A stretch of 64,000 nucleotides of DNA from Neisseria meningitidis (GTDB lineage: Bacteria; Pseudomonadota; Gammaproteobacteria; Burkholderiales; Neisseriaceae): the NCBI RefSeq assembly GCF_900638555.1, contig NZ_LR134525.1, forward strand, positions 1,984,001 through 2,048,000, written 5' to 3'. The translations under genes were made by a program, and so were the position numbers. The notes under the pieces were generated by a model. The model had not been told where the DNA came from and did no database searches. It saw only the letters and a list, made by a program, of their open reading frames with translations. Shown one piece after another: positions 21,348-30,446 of this stretch. How positions within the stretch are numbered: the stretch's first letter is position 1; each line of letters starts with the position of its first letter.

Positions 21348-21605
21348 ATGAAACCCAGAAATCTCTTTTTTGCAGGCTGCCTGCTGACTTCGGCGACGTT
21401 TGCCGAGGATATCGGCGTACCTGTCGAACTGATTAACGTCGGTAATCGGATTGCGATGCCGTCTGAAGGGGAAAGCCTCGCCCTCCTGCCGTTTGCCGAG
21501 GATGTACCGCCGGTTCGCGATGCAATGCCGTCTGAAGTTCCTAAAAGCGCGGCAGGCGGCGATGTTCGGGGTGACCGGATGGGAATGCCGATTAACATCG
21601 GATGA
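21348..21605 (+). CDS. Small putative exported protein, unknown function
   Basis: 85 residues. It starts with a Sec-type signal (MKPRNLFFAGCLLTSATFA, cleavage likely before ED). Cys11 lies too early in the hydrophobic core for a convincing lipobox. The rest is acidic, glycine/proline-rich and without known domain. Two forward DUS copies are translated as MPSE. Its stop overlaps an ATG in ATGA that opens a Slam-like fragment. It may be the truncated 5' end of a former gene rather than a working one. Confidence 0.45.
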   Translation: MKPRNLFFAGCLLTSATFAEDIGVPVELINVGNRIAMPSEGESLALLPFAEDVPPVRDAMPSEVPKSAAGGDVRGDRMGMPINIG

Positions 21606-21751
21606 GCGCGGCTTTATGGCATAAAAAACTGTCGTGGAAAGGATTTACACCCCAAATAAATTTCCGTTACAACAAGATCAACAGCAATATGCCCGCCTTT
21701 TATTCGCGCAGCAGCAAGGAATGGTTTGTCAGTATAGAAAAAACGTATTGA
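21602..21751 (+). pseudogene. 3' remnant of a Slam-like (DUF560) outer-membrane barrel gene
   Basis: The 49-codon frame ends FTPQINFRYNKINSNMP, FYSRSSKEWFVSIEKTY. This is the pattern of the last two beta-strands of Slam proteins (surface lipoprotein assembly modulators: KG..P.LNYR...ESN.P, then EVFVS...F at the C-terminus). A stop codon lies in frame three codons upstream (21593-21595), so the TPR domain and most of the barrel are gone. An aromatic terminal residue fits an outer-membrane barrel. This looks like a deletion relic. Confidence 0.65.
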
Positions 21752-21844
21752 CAGTATTTTCTCCAGCCGTCCGACTGATTGTGAGGGATGTCGGTAAATA
21801 TTTATCGGCAAACAAGAAAATCATCTTTCTTCTTGTCGTTATGC

Positions 21845-21903
21845 TTGACTGTATACTTGCAATAAAAATATAATTCCACTCTTGCCGACATGGTGTCGGC
21901 AAG
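21845..21903 (+). promoter_or_regulatory. str operon promoter with 5'-end hairpin
   Basis: TTGACT (21845-21850), an 18-bp spacer and a perfect TATAAT (21869-21874) predict a start near 21881. From exactly there CTTGCCGACA (21881-21890) pairs with TGTCGGCAAG (21894-21903) around a 3-base loop, so the mRNA would begin with a hairpin. Confidence 0.7.
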
Positions 21904-21929
21904 TATTTAACTCAACAGGACGAGAAAAT

Positions 21930-22301
21930 ATGCCAACTATCAACCAATTGGTACGCAAAGGCCGTCAAAAGCCCGTGTACGTAAACAAAGTGCCCGCACT
22001 GGAAGCCTGCCCGCAAAAACGCGGCGTGTGCACCCGTGTATACACGACTACCCCTAAAAAACCTAACTCTGCATTGCGTAAAGTATGTAAAGTCCGCCTG
22101 ACCAACGGTTTTGAAGTCATTTCATACATCGGCGGCGAAGGCCACAACCTGCAAGAGCACAGTGTCGTATTGATTCGCGGCGGTCGTGTAAAAGACTTGC
22201 CAGGTGTGCGTTACCACACTGTACGCGGTTCTTTGGATACTGCAGGTGTTAAAGACCGTAAACAAGCCCGTTCCAAATACGGTGCTAAGCGTCCTAAATA
22301 A
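21930..22301 (+). CDS. rpsL: 30S ribosomal protein S12
   Basis: 123 residues. S12 sits at the decoding centre. ATG 21930 gives the family start [12 protein letters not shown]; the frame runs upstream to 21882 but that would cross the promoter-proximal hairpin. K43 ([10 protein letters not shown]) and K88 (GRVKDLPG) are the streptomycin-sensitive residues. First gene of the str operon. Confidence 0.97.
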   Translation: MPTINQLVRKGRQKPVYVNKVPALEACPQKRGVCTRVYTTTPKKPNSALRKVCKVRLTNGFEVISYIGGEGHNLQEHSVVLIRGGRVKDLPGVRYHTVRGSLDTAGVKDRKQARSKYGAKRPK

Positions 22302-22418
22302 TTACTGGGACTTAAATAGGCACGTCGGCCGCCTAAGCTGAACAACGGCCGAGTAAGTGAATACTCAATTGGGTATTCATGGGAATAGACCCGACTGAAT
22401 AGATTAAAGGAAATTAAA
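22302..22418 (+). promoter_or_regulatory. rpsL-rpsG intergenic structured region, candidate S7 operator
   Basis: TGAATACTC (22358-22366) and GGGTATTCA (22371-22379) form a 9-bp hairpin with an AATT loop, and two CGGCCG-containing segments lie upstream. In E. coli, S7 represses its own synthesis by binding this interval; here the role is inferred from position and structure. Confidence 0.4.
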
Positions 22419-22889
22419 ATGCCAAGACGTAGAGAAGTCCCCAAGCGCGACGTACTGCCAGATCCTAAATTCGGCAGCGTCGAGTTGACCAAATTCATGA
22501 ACGTATTGATGATTGACGGTAAAAAATCCGTTGCCGAGCGTATCGTTTACGGTGCGTTGGAACAGATTGAGAAAAAAACCGGCAAAGTAGCAATCGAAGT
22601 ATTTAACGAAGCCATTGCAAACGCCAAACCTATCGTGGAAGTGAAAAGCCGCCGTGTAGGTGGTGCAAACTACCAAGTTCCTGTTGAAGTTCGTCCTTCA
22701 CGCCGTTTGGCTTTGGCAATGCGCTGGGTTCGCGATGCGGCCCGCAAACGTGGTGAGAAATCCATGGACCTGCGTTTGGCAGGCGAATTGATTGATGCGT
22801 CCGAAGGCCGTGGCGGTGCGTTGAAAAAACGTGAAGAAGTACACCGTATGGCTGAAGCCAACAAAGCATTCTCTCACTTCCGTTTCTAA
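22419..22889 (+). CDS. rpsG: 30S ribosomal protein S7
   Basis: 156 residues. S7 nucleates assembly of the 30S head. It starts [20 protein letters not shown] and contains the rRNA-binding helices through [29 protein letters not shown] precedes the ATG. Confidence 0.98.
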   Translation: MPRRREVPKRDVLPDPKFGSVELTKFMNVLMIDGKKSVAERIVYGALEQIEKKTGKVAIEVFNEAIANAKPIVEVKSRRVGGANYQVPVEVRPSRRLALAMRWVRDAARKRGEKSMDLRLAGELIDASEGRGGALKKREEVHRMAEANKAFSHFRF

Positions 22890-22907
22890 TTTTGAAAGGC
22901 TAATAAA

Positions 22908-25013
22908 ATGGCTCGTAAGACCCCGATCAGCCTGTACCGTAACATCGGTATTTCCGCCCATATCGATGCGGGTAAAACCACGACGACAGAACGTATTTTG
23001 TTCTATACCGGTTTGACCCACAAGCTGGGCGAAGTGCATGACGGTGCGGCTACTACCGACTACATGGAACAAGAGCAAGAGCGCGGTATTACCATTACCT
23101 CCGCTGCCGTTACTTCCTACTGGTCCGGTATGGCGAAACAATTCCCCGAGCACCGCTTCAACATCATCGACACCCCGGGACACGTTGACTTTACCGTAGA
23201 GGTAGAGCGTTCTATGCGTGTATTGGACGGCGCGGTAATGGTTTACTGCGCGGTGGGCGGTGTTCAACCCCAATCTGAAACCGTATGGCGGCAAGCCAAC
23301 AAATACCAAGTGCCGCGCTTGGCGTTTGTCAATAAAATGGACCGTCAGGGTGCCAACTTCTTCCGCGTTGTCGAGCAAATGAAAACCCGTTTGCGCGCAA
23401 ACCCTGTACCTATCGTCATTCCGGTTGGTGCGGAAGACAACTTCAGCGGTGTGGTTGATTTGTTGAAAATGAAATCCATCATTTGGAATGAAGCCGATAA
23501 AGGTACAACCTTTACCTATGGCGATATTCCTGCCGAATTGGTCGAAACTGCCGAAGAATGGCGTCAAAATATGATTGAAGCCGCAGCCGAAGCCAGCGAA
23601 GAACTGATGGACAAATACTTAGGCGGCGACGAGCTGACCGAAGAAGAAATCGTAGGCGCGTTGCGTCAACGTACTTTGGCAGGCGAAATTCAGCCTATGC
23701 TGTGTGGTTCTGCATTTAAAAACAAAGGTGTTCAACGTATGTTGGACGCAGTTGTAGAATTGCTGCCAGCTCCTACCGATATTCCTCCGGTTCAAGGTGT
23801 CAACCCGAATACCGAGGAAGCCGACAGCCGTCAAGCCAGCGATGAAGAGAAATTCTCTGCATTGGCGTTCAAAATGTTGAACGACAAATACGTCGGTCAG
23901 CTGACCTTTATCCGCGTTTACTCAGGCGTAGTAAAATCCGGCGATACCGTATTGAACTCCGTAAAAGGCACTCGCGAACGTATCGGTCGTTTGGTACAAA
24001 TGACTGCCGCAGACCGTACTGAAATCGAAGAAGTACGCGCCGGCGACATCGCAGCCGCTATTGGTCTGAAAGACGTTACTACCGGTGAAACCTTGTGTGC
24101 GGAAAGCGCGCCGATTATCTTGGAACGTATGGAATTCCCCGAGCCGGTAATCCATATTGCCGTTGAGCCGAAAACCAAAGCCGACCAAGAGAAAATGGGT
24201 ATCGCCCTGAACCGCTTGGCTAAAGAAGACCCTTCTTTCCGTGTCCGTACAGACGAAGAATCCGGTCAAACCATTATTTCCGGTATGGGTGAGCTGCACT
24301 TGGAAATTATTGTTGACCGTATGAAACGCGAATTCGGTGTGGAAGCAAATATCGGTGCGCCTCAAGTGGCTTACCGTGAAACTATCCGCAAAGCCGTTAA
24401 AGCCGAATACAAACATGCAAAACAATCCGGTGGTAAAGGTCAATACGGTCACGTTGTGATTGAAATGGAACCTATGGAACCGGGTGGTGAAGGTTACGAG
24501 TTTATCGATGAAATTAAAGGTGGTGTGATTCCTCGCGAATTTATTCCGTCTGTCGATAAAGGTATCCGCGATACGTTGCCTAACGGTATCGTTGCCGGCT
24601 ATCCTGTAGTTGACGTACGTATCCGTCTGGTATTCGGTTCTTACCATGATGTCGACTCTTCCCAATTGGCATTTGAATTGGCTGCTTCTCAAGCGTTTAA
24701 AGAAGGTATGCGTCAAGCATCTCCCGCCCTGCTTGAGCCGATTATGGCAGTTGAAGTGGAAACCCCGGAAGAATACATGGGCGACGTAATGGGCGACTTG
24801 AACCGCCGTCGCGGTGTTGTATTGGGTATGGATGATGACGGTATCGGCGGTAAAAAAGTCCGTGCCGAAGTACCTCTGGCAGAAATGTTCGGTTATTCGA
24901 CCGACCTGCGTTCTGCAACCCAAGGCCGCGCTACTTACTCTATGGAGTTCAAGAAATATTCTGAAGCTCCTGCCCACATAGCTGCTGCTGTAACTGAAGC
25001 CCGTAAAGGCTAA
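22908..25013 (+). CDS. fusA: Elongation factor G
   Basis: 701 residues. EF-G drives translocation and, with RRF, ribosome recycling. The G domain shows [15 protein letters not shown] (G1), DTPGHVDFT (G3) and NKMDRQGA (G4). Domains II-V follow at normal length. It lies 18 bp after rpsG. Confidence 0.98.
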   Translation: MARKTPISLYRNIGISAHIDAGKTTTTERILFYTGLTHKLGEVHDGAATTDYMEQEQERGITITSAAVTSYWSGMAKQFPEHRFNIIDTPGHVDFTVEVERSMRVLDGAVMVYCAVGGVQPQSETVWRQANKYQVPRLAFVNKMDRQGANFFRVVEQMKTRLRANPVPIVIPVGAEDNFSGVVDLLKMKSIIWNEADKGTTFTYGDIPAELVETAEEWRQNMIEAAAEASEELMDKYLGGDELTEEEIVGALRQRTLAGEIQPMLCGSAFKNKGVQRMLDAVVELLPAPTDIPPVQGVNPNTEEADSRQASDEEKFSALAFKMLNDKYVGQLTFIRVYSGVVKSGDTVLNSVKGTRERIGRLVQMTAADRTEIEEVRAGDIAAAIGLKDVTTGETLCAESAPIILERMEFPEPVIHIAVEPKTKADQEKMGIALNRLAKEDPSFRVRTDEESGQTIISGMGELHLEIIVDRMKREFGVEANIGAPQVAYRETIRKAVKAEYKHAKQSGGKGQYGHVVIEMEPMEPGGEGYEFIDEIKGGVIPREFIPSVDKGIRDTLPNGIVAGYPVVDVRIRLVFGSYHDVDSSQLAFELAASQAFKEGMRQASPALLEPIMAVEVETPEEYMGDVMGDLNRRRGVVLGMDDDGIGGKKVRAEVPLAEMFGYSTDLRSATQGRATYSMEFKKYSEAPAHIAAAVTEARKG

Positions 25014-25023
25014 TCAGGCAAAT

Positions 25024-25062
25024 AGGCCGTCCGAAAGGCTGAAATGATTTTTCAGACGGCAT
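25024..25062. terminator. Imperfect DUS inverted repeat between fusA and tuf
   Basis: AGGCCGTCCGAA (25024-25035, one mismatch) faces TTCAGACGGCAT (25051-25062). The arms differ, so termination is likely weak and tuf can be read from the str promoter. Confidence 0.6.
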
Positions 25063-25100
25063 TGTTCTTTAATCGATCTTTAATGTAAAGGAATTAGCTC

Positions 25101-26285
25101 ATGGCTAAGGAAAAATTCGAACGTAGCAAACCGCACGTAAACGTTGGCACCATCGGTCACGTTGACCATGGTAAAACCACCCTGACTGCCGCTTTGACTA
25201 CTATTTTGGCTAAAAAATTCGGCGGTGCTGCAAAAGCTTACGACCAAATCGACAACGCACCCGAAGAAAAAGCACGCGGTATTACCATTAACACCTCGCA
25301 CGTGGAATACGAAACCGAAACCCGCCACTACGCACACGTAGACTGTCCGGGGCACGCCGACTACGTTAAAAACATGATTACCGGCGCCGCACAAATGGAC
25401 GGTGCAATCCTGGTATGTTCCGCAGCCGACGGTCCTATGCCGCAAACCCGCGAACACATCCTGCTGGCCCGTCAAGTAGGCGTACCTTACATCATCGTGT
25501 TCATGAACAAATGCGACATGGTCGACGATGCCGAGCTGTTGGAACTGGTTGAAATGGAAATCCGCGACCTGCTGTCCAGCTACGACTTCCCCGGCGACGA
25601 CTGCCCGATCGTACAAGGTTCCGCACTGAAAGCCTTGGAAGGCGATGCCGCTTACGAAGAAAAAATCTTCGAATTGGCTGCTGCATTGGACAGCTACATC
25701 CCGACTCCCGAGCGTGCCGTGGACAAACCTTTCTTGTTGCCTATCGAAGACGTATTCTCTATTTCCGGTCGTGGTACAGTAGTAACCGGTCGTGTAGAGC
25801 GCGGTATCATCCACGTCGGTGACGAGATCGAAATCGTCGGTCTGAAAGAAACTCAAAAAACCACTTGTACCGGTGTTGAAATGTTCCGCAAACTGCTGGA
25901 CGAAGGTCAAGCAGGCGACAACGTAGGCGTATTGCTGCGCGGTACCAAACGTGAAGACGTAGAGCGTGGTCAAGTATTGGCTAAACCGGGTACAATCACT
26001 CCTCACACCAAGTTCAAAGCAGAAGTATACGTACTGAGCAAAGAAGAGGGCGGCCGCCATACCCCGTTCTTCGCCAACTACCGTCCCCAATTCTACTTCC
26101 GTACCACCGACGTAACCGGCGCGGTTACTTTGGAAGAAGGTGTGGAAATGGTAATGCCGGGCGAGAACGTAACCATCACCGTAGAACTGATTGCGCCTAT
26201 CGCTATGGAAGAAGGTTTGCGCTTTGCGATTCGCGAAGGCGGCCGTACCGTGGGTGCCGGCGTGGTTTCTTCTGTTATCGCTTAA
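25101..26285 (+). CDS. tuf: Elongation factor Tu (copy 2)
   Basis: 394 residues, identical in protein to copy 1 at 7775. Near-identity of the DNA stops abruptly at the start codon and soon after the stop, the signature of gene conversion between duplicated tuf genes. This copy belongs to the str operon (tufA position) and is followed 17 bp later by rpsJ. AAAGGAATTAGCTC precedes the ATG. Confidence 0.98.
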   Translation: MAKEKFERSKPHVNVGTIGHVDHGKTTLTAALTTILAKKFGGAAKAYDQIDNAPEEKARGITINTSHVEYETETRHYAHVDCPGHADYVKNMITGAAQMDGAILVCSAADGPMPQTREHILLARQVGVPYIIVFMNKCDMVDDAELLELVEMEIRDLLSSYDFPGDDCPIVQGSALKALEGDAAYEEKIFELAAALDSYIPTPERAVDKPFLLPIEDVFSISGRGTVVTGRVERGIIHVGDEIEIVGLKETQKTTCTGVEMFRKLLDEGQAGDNVGVLLRGTKREDVERGQVLAKPGTITPHTKFKAEVYVLSKEEGGRHTPFFANYRPQFYFRTTDVTGAVTLEEGVEMVMPGENVTITVELIAPIAMEEGLRFAIREGGRTVGAGVVSSVIA

Positions 26286-26302
26286 TTGAAGGATATTGAT
26301 AA

Positions 26303-26614
26303 ATGGCAAACCAAAAAATCCGTATCCGCCTGAAAGCTTATGATTACGCCCTGATTGACCGTTCTGCACAAGAAATCGTTGAAACTGCAAAACGTACCGG
26401 TGCAGTTGTAAAAGGCCCGATTCCTTTGCCGACCAAAATCGAACGTTTCAACATTCTGCGTTCTCCGCACGTGAACAAAACTTCCCGTGAACAATTGGAA
26501 ATCCGCACCCACTTGCGCCTGATGGACATCGTGGATTGGACCGACAAAACTACCGATGCGCTGATGAAGCTGGATTTGCCGGCCGGTGTTGATGTAGAAA
26601 TCAAAGTCCAATAA
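26303..26614 (+). CDS. rpsJ: 30S ribosomal protein S10
   Basis: 103 residues. S10 is part of the 30S head and also the partner of NusB and NusG. Val57 (RSPHVNK) is the tetracycline-susceptible residue in gonococcal literature. In most bacteria S10 opens the S10 operon; here it ends the str transcript, with a strong terminator 12 bp after its stop. Confidence 0.98.
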
Positions 26615-26626
26615 TTAGGGCTGTTG

Positions 26627-26660
26627 AAAATCCCCAAGCAATTAATGCTTGGGGATTTTT
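26627..26660 (+). terminator. Strong Rho-independent terminator after rpsJ
   Basis: AAAATCCCCAAGCA (26627-26640) pairs with TGCTTGGGGATTTT (26646-26659) around ATTAA and runs into T residues. It cuts rpsJ off from rplC and the remaining S10 genes. Confidence 0.9.
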
Positions 26661-26932
26661 TATGTTATGCCGTCTGAAAATATGCGGCGGCAAACAGATT
26701 TAAGGCAAAACAACAAAATCAAAAAACAGTGCGGTCGGCGAAATCGGCTTATTTTGTGCCTCAAGAATTTTCAGACGGCATTTTTTAGTGAACAAAACAG
26801 GATATTTTTTATCCATAGCCTTCCGAAGGCTTGCCCCCCCGAAGAAAGGTAGAATCGGGCTTGGTTTGGGCAGAAGCATCCATCTGATTCTAAGGATGGA
26901 TGATGTTTTATTCTCAAGTAAATAAAGGAAAG
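26661..26932 (+). promoter_or_regulatory. Leader region of the GTPase pair
   Basis: 272 bp without a convincing gene. It holds opposed DUS copies at 26667-26678 and 26770-26781, a run of seven C at 26834-26840, a possible -10 (TAGAAT, 26850-26855), and a hairpin CATCCATC/GATGGATG (26877-26884, 26895-26902) just before the ribosome-binding site AAAGGAA (26924-26930). Confidence 0.45.
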
Positions 26933-27955
26933 ATGATGAGCTTACTTAATGTCTTTAAAGATATTTTAAACAACAAAGAATTGAATTCGGAAGAACGGCA
27001 TGATTTGGAGCGGGCGGTTAAGATCTTGCAGGATACGCATGTCAATATTTTGATTACCGGAGCCACCGGTTGCGGAAAATCATCCACCATCAATGCCTTG
27101 TTCAGCATAGATCAGGCAACGGGAAAGAGTGATGGACTAGTAAAGGAAGTCGCAAAAGTAGGCGTGGGTGTAGATCCTGAAACTATGGATATTGCCAAAT
27201 ATGAATTGGAGAATATGACGATTTGGGATAGTCCGGGCTTGGGCGACGGAGAGAAGGCAGACCAAAAGCACCGGCGCAATATCATCAATAAGCTGCTGGA
27301 GAAAGACAGTAACGGCAATGCCGTCATCGACTTGGTTTTGGTGCTGCTTGACGGCGGCTCCAGAGACTTGGGGACATCATACGAACTGATTAACAATGTA
27401 ATCATCAATACATTGAAGAAGAGTGGGGAAGGCCGTACAGACCGGTTGCTGGTTGCGATTAATCAGTGTGATATGGCGATGAAGGGGCGGAATTGGGATG
27501 CGGAAGCCGGCCGTCCGAACGCCGCCTTGGAAAACTTTTTGGAGGAGAAAGTGTGTTCGACACGCAAGCGCATTCAGGAAGCTACCGGCGTTACGGTCAA
27601 TCCGATTTATTTTTCAGCAGGCTTTAAGAGTGAGGATGAGGAGCAGCGTCCCTATAACATAACCCGCCTGTTGCGTTACATCATTACGGCTATGCCGTCT
27701 GAAAAACGGGTGATTGTGGCAGAGAAGATTAATGTGGAAGAAATCGAACGAGATACCAGCCGCCGCAAACAGGAGGAGCGGCAAGAAATCGACAGTAGTA
27801 TCGGCAGTGCGCTGGAGAAAATATTGGGGGCTGCGGGAGGCGTGGTTAAAGATGTTGTTTCAACGATAGCAAGCGGTGTCGGGACGCTGATCGGCGGTGC
27901 TGCAAAAGCGATTGGAGGGGCGATTAGCACGGTTGCTTCTTTTTTTGGCTGGTAG
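26933..27955 (+). CDS. P-loop GTPase with hydrophobic C-terminus (YfjP/YeeP-like, MMR_HSR1 superfamily)
   Basis: 340 residues. G motifs are GATGCGKSS (43-51), DSPGLGDG (99-106) and NQCD (177-180), so it should bind and hydrolyse GTP. The order and the VGVGVDPET segment resemble Era-like GTPases such as E. coli prophage YfjP/YeeP and, more distantly, immunity-related GTPases. The last 45 residues are rich in glycine, alanine and valine (KDVVSTIASGVGTLIGGAAK), suggesting membrane association. A DUS is translated as MPSE at 27692-27703. The start is ATG 26933 or 26936; the frame is open to 26900. Cellular role unknown. Confidence 0.85.
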   Translation: MMSLLNVFKDILNNKELNSEERHDLERAVKILQDTHVNILITGATGCGKSSTINALFSIDQATGKSDGLVKEVAKVGVGVDPETMDIAKYELENMTIWDSPGLGDGEKADQKHRRNIINKLLEKDSNGNAVIDLVLVLLDGGSRDLGTSYELINNVIINTLKKSGEGRTDRLLVAINQCDMAMKGRNWDAEAGRPNAALENFLEEKVCSTRKRIQEATGVTVNPIYFSAGFKSEDEEQRPYNITRLLRYIITAMPSEKRVIVAEKINVEEIERDTSRRKQEERQEIDSSIGSALEKILGAAGGVVKDVVSTIASGVGTLIGGAAKAIGGAISTVASFFGW

Positions 27956-27963
27956 GAGCGCAT

Positions 27964-28647
27964 ATGCATCGTTACCGTATTTCTGAAATCGGGCAAAAAG
28001 TCACAGCAGCCGGTTTCCGTCATTTGGATGTCTTGCTTGTCGGTGCGACAGGTGTCGGCAAGTCCTCAACCTTAAATGCCTTGTTTGGCGAACAAAAAGC
28101 CAAGGTAGGCACAGGCGTGGATCCCGAAACGCAATTGGTCGAAAGCTATATGCTGAACGATGTGTTGCGGTTTTGGGACAGCGCAGGTTTGGGCGATGGG
28201 AAAGAAGCCGACCGCGCCCATCGGCAAAAACTGATTGATGTCCTGTCTAAAACCTATACTCATTCGGATGGGCAGTGGGGCTGGATAGATTTGGTGTTCG
28301 TTATCCTTGACGGCAGCTCCCGCGATTTGGGTACGGCCTATGATTTGTTGAGGGATGTTATCCTTAAAATGATTGATCCGGATAGGGTTATTGTTGCAAT
28401 CAATCAGGCGGATATGGCGATGAAAGGACGTTATTGGGATAAGGTGCTGCATCAGCCGCAGCCGAATTTGCAACAGTTTCTAGACGAGAAGGCCGAATCG
28501 GTACAAAAAAGGATTCTGGAAGCAACCGGTTTGCAGATTTCCAAACCCGTTTACTATTCGGCATACGAAAACTACCATCTCAAAGAAATAATGGATGCAG
28601 TCATCAACCATATCCCGGTTTGTCGGAGAAAGATGCATACGCCGTGA
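27964..28647 (+). CDS. P-loop GTPase, shorter paralogue of the upstream gene
   Basis: 227 residues. G1 is GATGVGKSS (27-35), G3 DSAGLGDG (72-79) and G4 NQAD (147-150). It shares long blocks with the preceding gene (VDPET, DGSSRDLGTAYDL, VAINQADMAMKGRYWD) but lacks the N-terminal 18-residue lead and the hydrophobic tail. The start is 8 bp after the first GTPase with GGTAGGAG nearby, so the two form an operon and could form a heteromeric pair, one membrane-bound and one soluble. Function is not established. Confidence 0.85.
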   Translation: MHRYRISEIGQKVTAAGFRHLDVLLVGATGVGKSSTLNALFGEQKAKVGTGVDPETQLVESYMLNDVLRFWDSAGLGDGKEADRAHRQKLIDVLSKTYTHSDGQWGWIDLVFVILDGSSRDLGTAYDLLRDVILKMIDPDRVIVAINQADMAMKGRYWDKVLHQPQPNLQQFLDEKAESVQKRILEATGLQISKPVYYSAYENYHLKEIMDAVINHIPVCRRKMHTP

Positions 28648-28683
28648 TGGTCGGATACCGACTCCTTTAAAAGCATCCGACCC

Positions 28684-28721
28684 TATGCCGTCTGAAGATT
28701 CAAAACGCTTCAGACGGCATA
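28684..28721. terminator. DUS inverted-repeat terminator after the GTPase pair
   Basis: TATGCCGTCTGAAG (28684-28697) faces its complement (28708-28721) with a 10-base loop. It closes the GTPase operon before the rplC promoter. Confidence 0.8.
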
Positions 28722-28745
28722 TTGAAGATATTTTTGATATTTTTG

Positions 28746-28775
28746 TTGATATTTCTTTGACTTGTCAGATATAAT
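28746..28775 (+). promoter_or_regulatory. Promoter of the rplC-led S10 operon
   Basis: TTGATA (28746-28751), an 18-bp spacer and a perfect TATAAT (28770-28775). The predicted transcript starts near 28782, giving a leader of about 85 nt before rplC. Confidence 0.75.
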
Positions 28776-28780
28776 GTCTG

Positions 28781-28840
28781 ACTTGGTACATTCGTACCAA
28801 GTTTAACTTTGTCTGAAAGACAGGCCAATCGTAGCCTGTC
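28781..28840 (+). promoter_or_regulatory. Leader hairpins upstream of rplC
   Basis: ACTTGGTAC/GTACCAAGT (28781-28789, 28794-28802) and GACAGGC/GCCTGTC (28819-28825, 28834-28840) form two consecutive stems at the very 5' end of the transcript. In E. coli, L4 regulates the S10 operon through leader hairpins; whether L4 binds here is inference. Confidence 0.45.
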
Positions 28841-28865
28841 CCTTTACTTTAAAAGGAAAATAATC

Positions 28866-29510
28866 ATGACTTTAGGTCTGGTTGGACGCAAAGTTGGTAT
28901 GACCCGCGTGTTCGACGAACAGGGTGTTTCTGTTCCGGTAACCGTTTTGGATATGTCTGCCAACCGCGTTACACAAGTAAAATCCAAAGATACTGACGGC
29001 TATACTGCCGTTCAAGTTACCTTTGGTCAGAAAAAAGCCAATCGTGTCAACAAAGCCGAAGCCGGGCACTTTGCAAAAGCAGGTGTTGAAGCCGGTCGCG
29101 GTTTGATTGAGTTTGCTTTGACTGAAGAAAAACTGGCTGAATTGAAAGCTGGTGACGAAATCACCGTTTCTATGTTTGAAGTCGGTCAACTGGTCGATGT
29201 AACCGGTACCTCTAAAGGTAAAGGTTTCTCCGGCACGATCAAACGTCATAACTTCGGTGCCCAACGTACTTCCCACGGTAACTCCCGTTCTCACCGTGTT
29301 CCAGGCTCTATCGGTATGGCGCAAGACCCGGGTCGCGTGTTCCCCGGTAAACGCATGGCCGGCCAATACGGCAACACCAAAGCAACTGTTCAAAAATTGG
29401 AAGTTGTCCGTGTTGATGCAGAACGCCAACTGCTGTTGGTTAAGGGTGCTGTTCCGGGTGCGGTCAACAGCGATGTTGTAGTTCGTCCCAGCGTGAAAGT
29501 AGGTGCGTAA
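28866..29510 (+). CDS. rplC: 50S ribosomal protein L3
   Basis: 214 residues. L3 is an early 50S assembly protein reaching the peptidyl transferase centre. ATG 28866 ([16 protein letters not shown]) follows AAAAGGAAAATAATC; the frame stays open upstream to 28809 only by chance, through the leader. The loop [19 protein letters not shown] is conserved. It overlaps rplD by one base. Confidence 0.97.
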   Translation: MTLGLVGRKVGMTRVFDEQGVSVPVTVLDMSANRVTQVKSKDTDGYTAVQVTFGQKKANRVNKAEAGHFAKAGVEAGRGLIEFALTEEKLAELKAGDEITVSMFEVGQLVDVTGTSKGKGFSGTIKRHNFGAQRTSHGNSRSHRVPGSIGMAQDPGRVFPGKRMAGQYGNTKATVQKLEVVRVDAERQLLLVKGAVPGAVNSDVVVRPSVKVGA

Positions 29511-30130
29511 TGGAATTGAAAGTAATTGACGCTAAAGGACAAGTTTCAGGCAGCCTGTCTGTTTCTGATGCTTTGTTCGCCCGCGAATACAATGAAGCGT
29601 TGGTTCATCAGCTGGTAAATGCCTACTTGGCAAACGCCCGCTCTGGTAACCGTGCTCAAAAAACCCGTGCCGAAGTAAAACACTCAACCAAAAAACCATG
29701 GCGTCAAAAAGGTACCGGCCGCGCCCGTTCCGGTATGACTTCATCTCCGCTGTGGCGTAAAGGTGGTCGCGCGTTCCCGAACAAACCCGACGAAAACTTC
29801 ACTCAAAAAGTAAACCGCAAAATGTACCGTGCCGGTATGGCGACTATTCTGTCCCAATTGACTCGTGACGAGCGTTTGTTTGCGATTGAGGCGTTGACTG
29901 CTGAAACTCCTAAAACCAAAGTTTTTGCTGAACAAGTGAAAAATCTGGGTCTGGAGCAAGTGTTGTTTGTAACCAAACAGCTCGACGAGAATGTTTACTT
30001 GGCTTCACGCAACTTGCCAAACGTGTTGGTTTTGGAAGCTCAACAAGTTGATCCTTACAGCTTGCTGCGTTACAAAAAAGTAATCATCACTAAAGATGCA
30101 GTTGCACAATTAGAGGAGCAATGGGTATGA
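29510..30130 (+). CDS. rplD: 50S ribosomal protein L4
   Basis: 206 residues. L4 lines the exit tunnel and is the classical autoregulator of S10 operons. The tunnel loop reads [15 protein letters not shown] with Gly68 and Gly70 intact, the macrolide-susceptible form. TAATG overlap with rplC and ATGA overlap with rplW show tight translational coupling. Confidence 0.98.
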   Translation: MELKVIDAKGQVSGSLSVSDALFAREYNEALVHQLVNAYLANARSGNRAQKTRAEVKHSTKKPWRQKGTGRARSGMTSSPLWRKGGRAFPNKPDENFTQKVNRKMYRAGMATILSQLTRDERLFAIEALTAETPKTKVFAEQVKNLGLEQVLFVTKQLDENVYLASRNLPNVLVLEAQQVDPYSLLRYKKVIITKDAVAQLEEQWV

Positions 30131-30441
30131 ATCAACAACGTTTGACTCAAGTGATTTTGGCACCTATCGTTTCTGAAAAAAGCAACGTATTGGCTGAAAA
30201 ACGCAACCAAATGACGTTTAAAGTCTTGGCAAATGCAACCAAACCTGAAATCAAAGCTGCTGTTGAGCTGCTGTTTGGTGTTCAAGTTGCTTCTGTAACT
30301 ACCGTTACAACTAAAGGCAAAACTAAGCGTTTTGGTCGTACTTTGGGCCGCCGCAGCGATGTTAAAAAAGCTTATGTAAGCTTGGCTGCCGGTCAAGAGT
30401 TGGATTTGGAAGCCGCTGCTGCAGCTGCAGATAAGGAATAA
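30127..30441 (+). CDS. rplW: 50S ribosomal protein L23
   Basis: 104 residues. L23 sits at the tunnel exit and docks trigger factor and SRP. Two in-frame ATGs exist (30121 and 30127). The second is chosen because GAGGAG (30113-30118) is 8 bases away from it but only 2 from the first. The start overlaps the rplD stop in ATGA. Confidence 0.95.
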   Translation: MNQQRLTQVILAPIVSEKSNVLAEKRNQMTFKVLANATKPEIKAAVELLFGVQVASVTTVTTKGKTKRFGRTLGRRSDVKKAYVSLAAGQELDLEAAAAAADKE

Positions 30442-30446
30442 ACAAA

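Noticed and set aside
21634..21873. 79-codon frame starting at GTG in the rpoC-rpsL gap
   Set aside because: It lies out of frame over the Slam-like tail, has no ribosome-binding site and runs through the str promoter.
26649..26852. 67-codon frame between rpsJ and the first GTPase
   Set aside because: It begins in the rpsJ terminator and reads through two DUS copies and the poly-C tract; no domain or start signal supports it.
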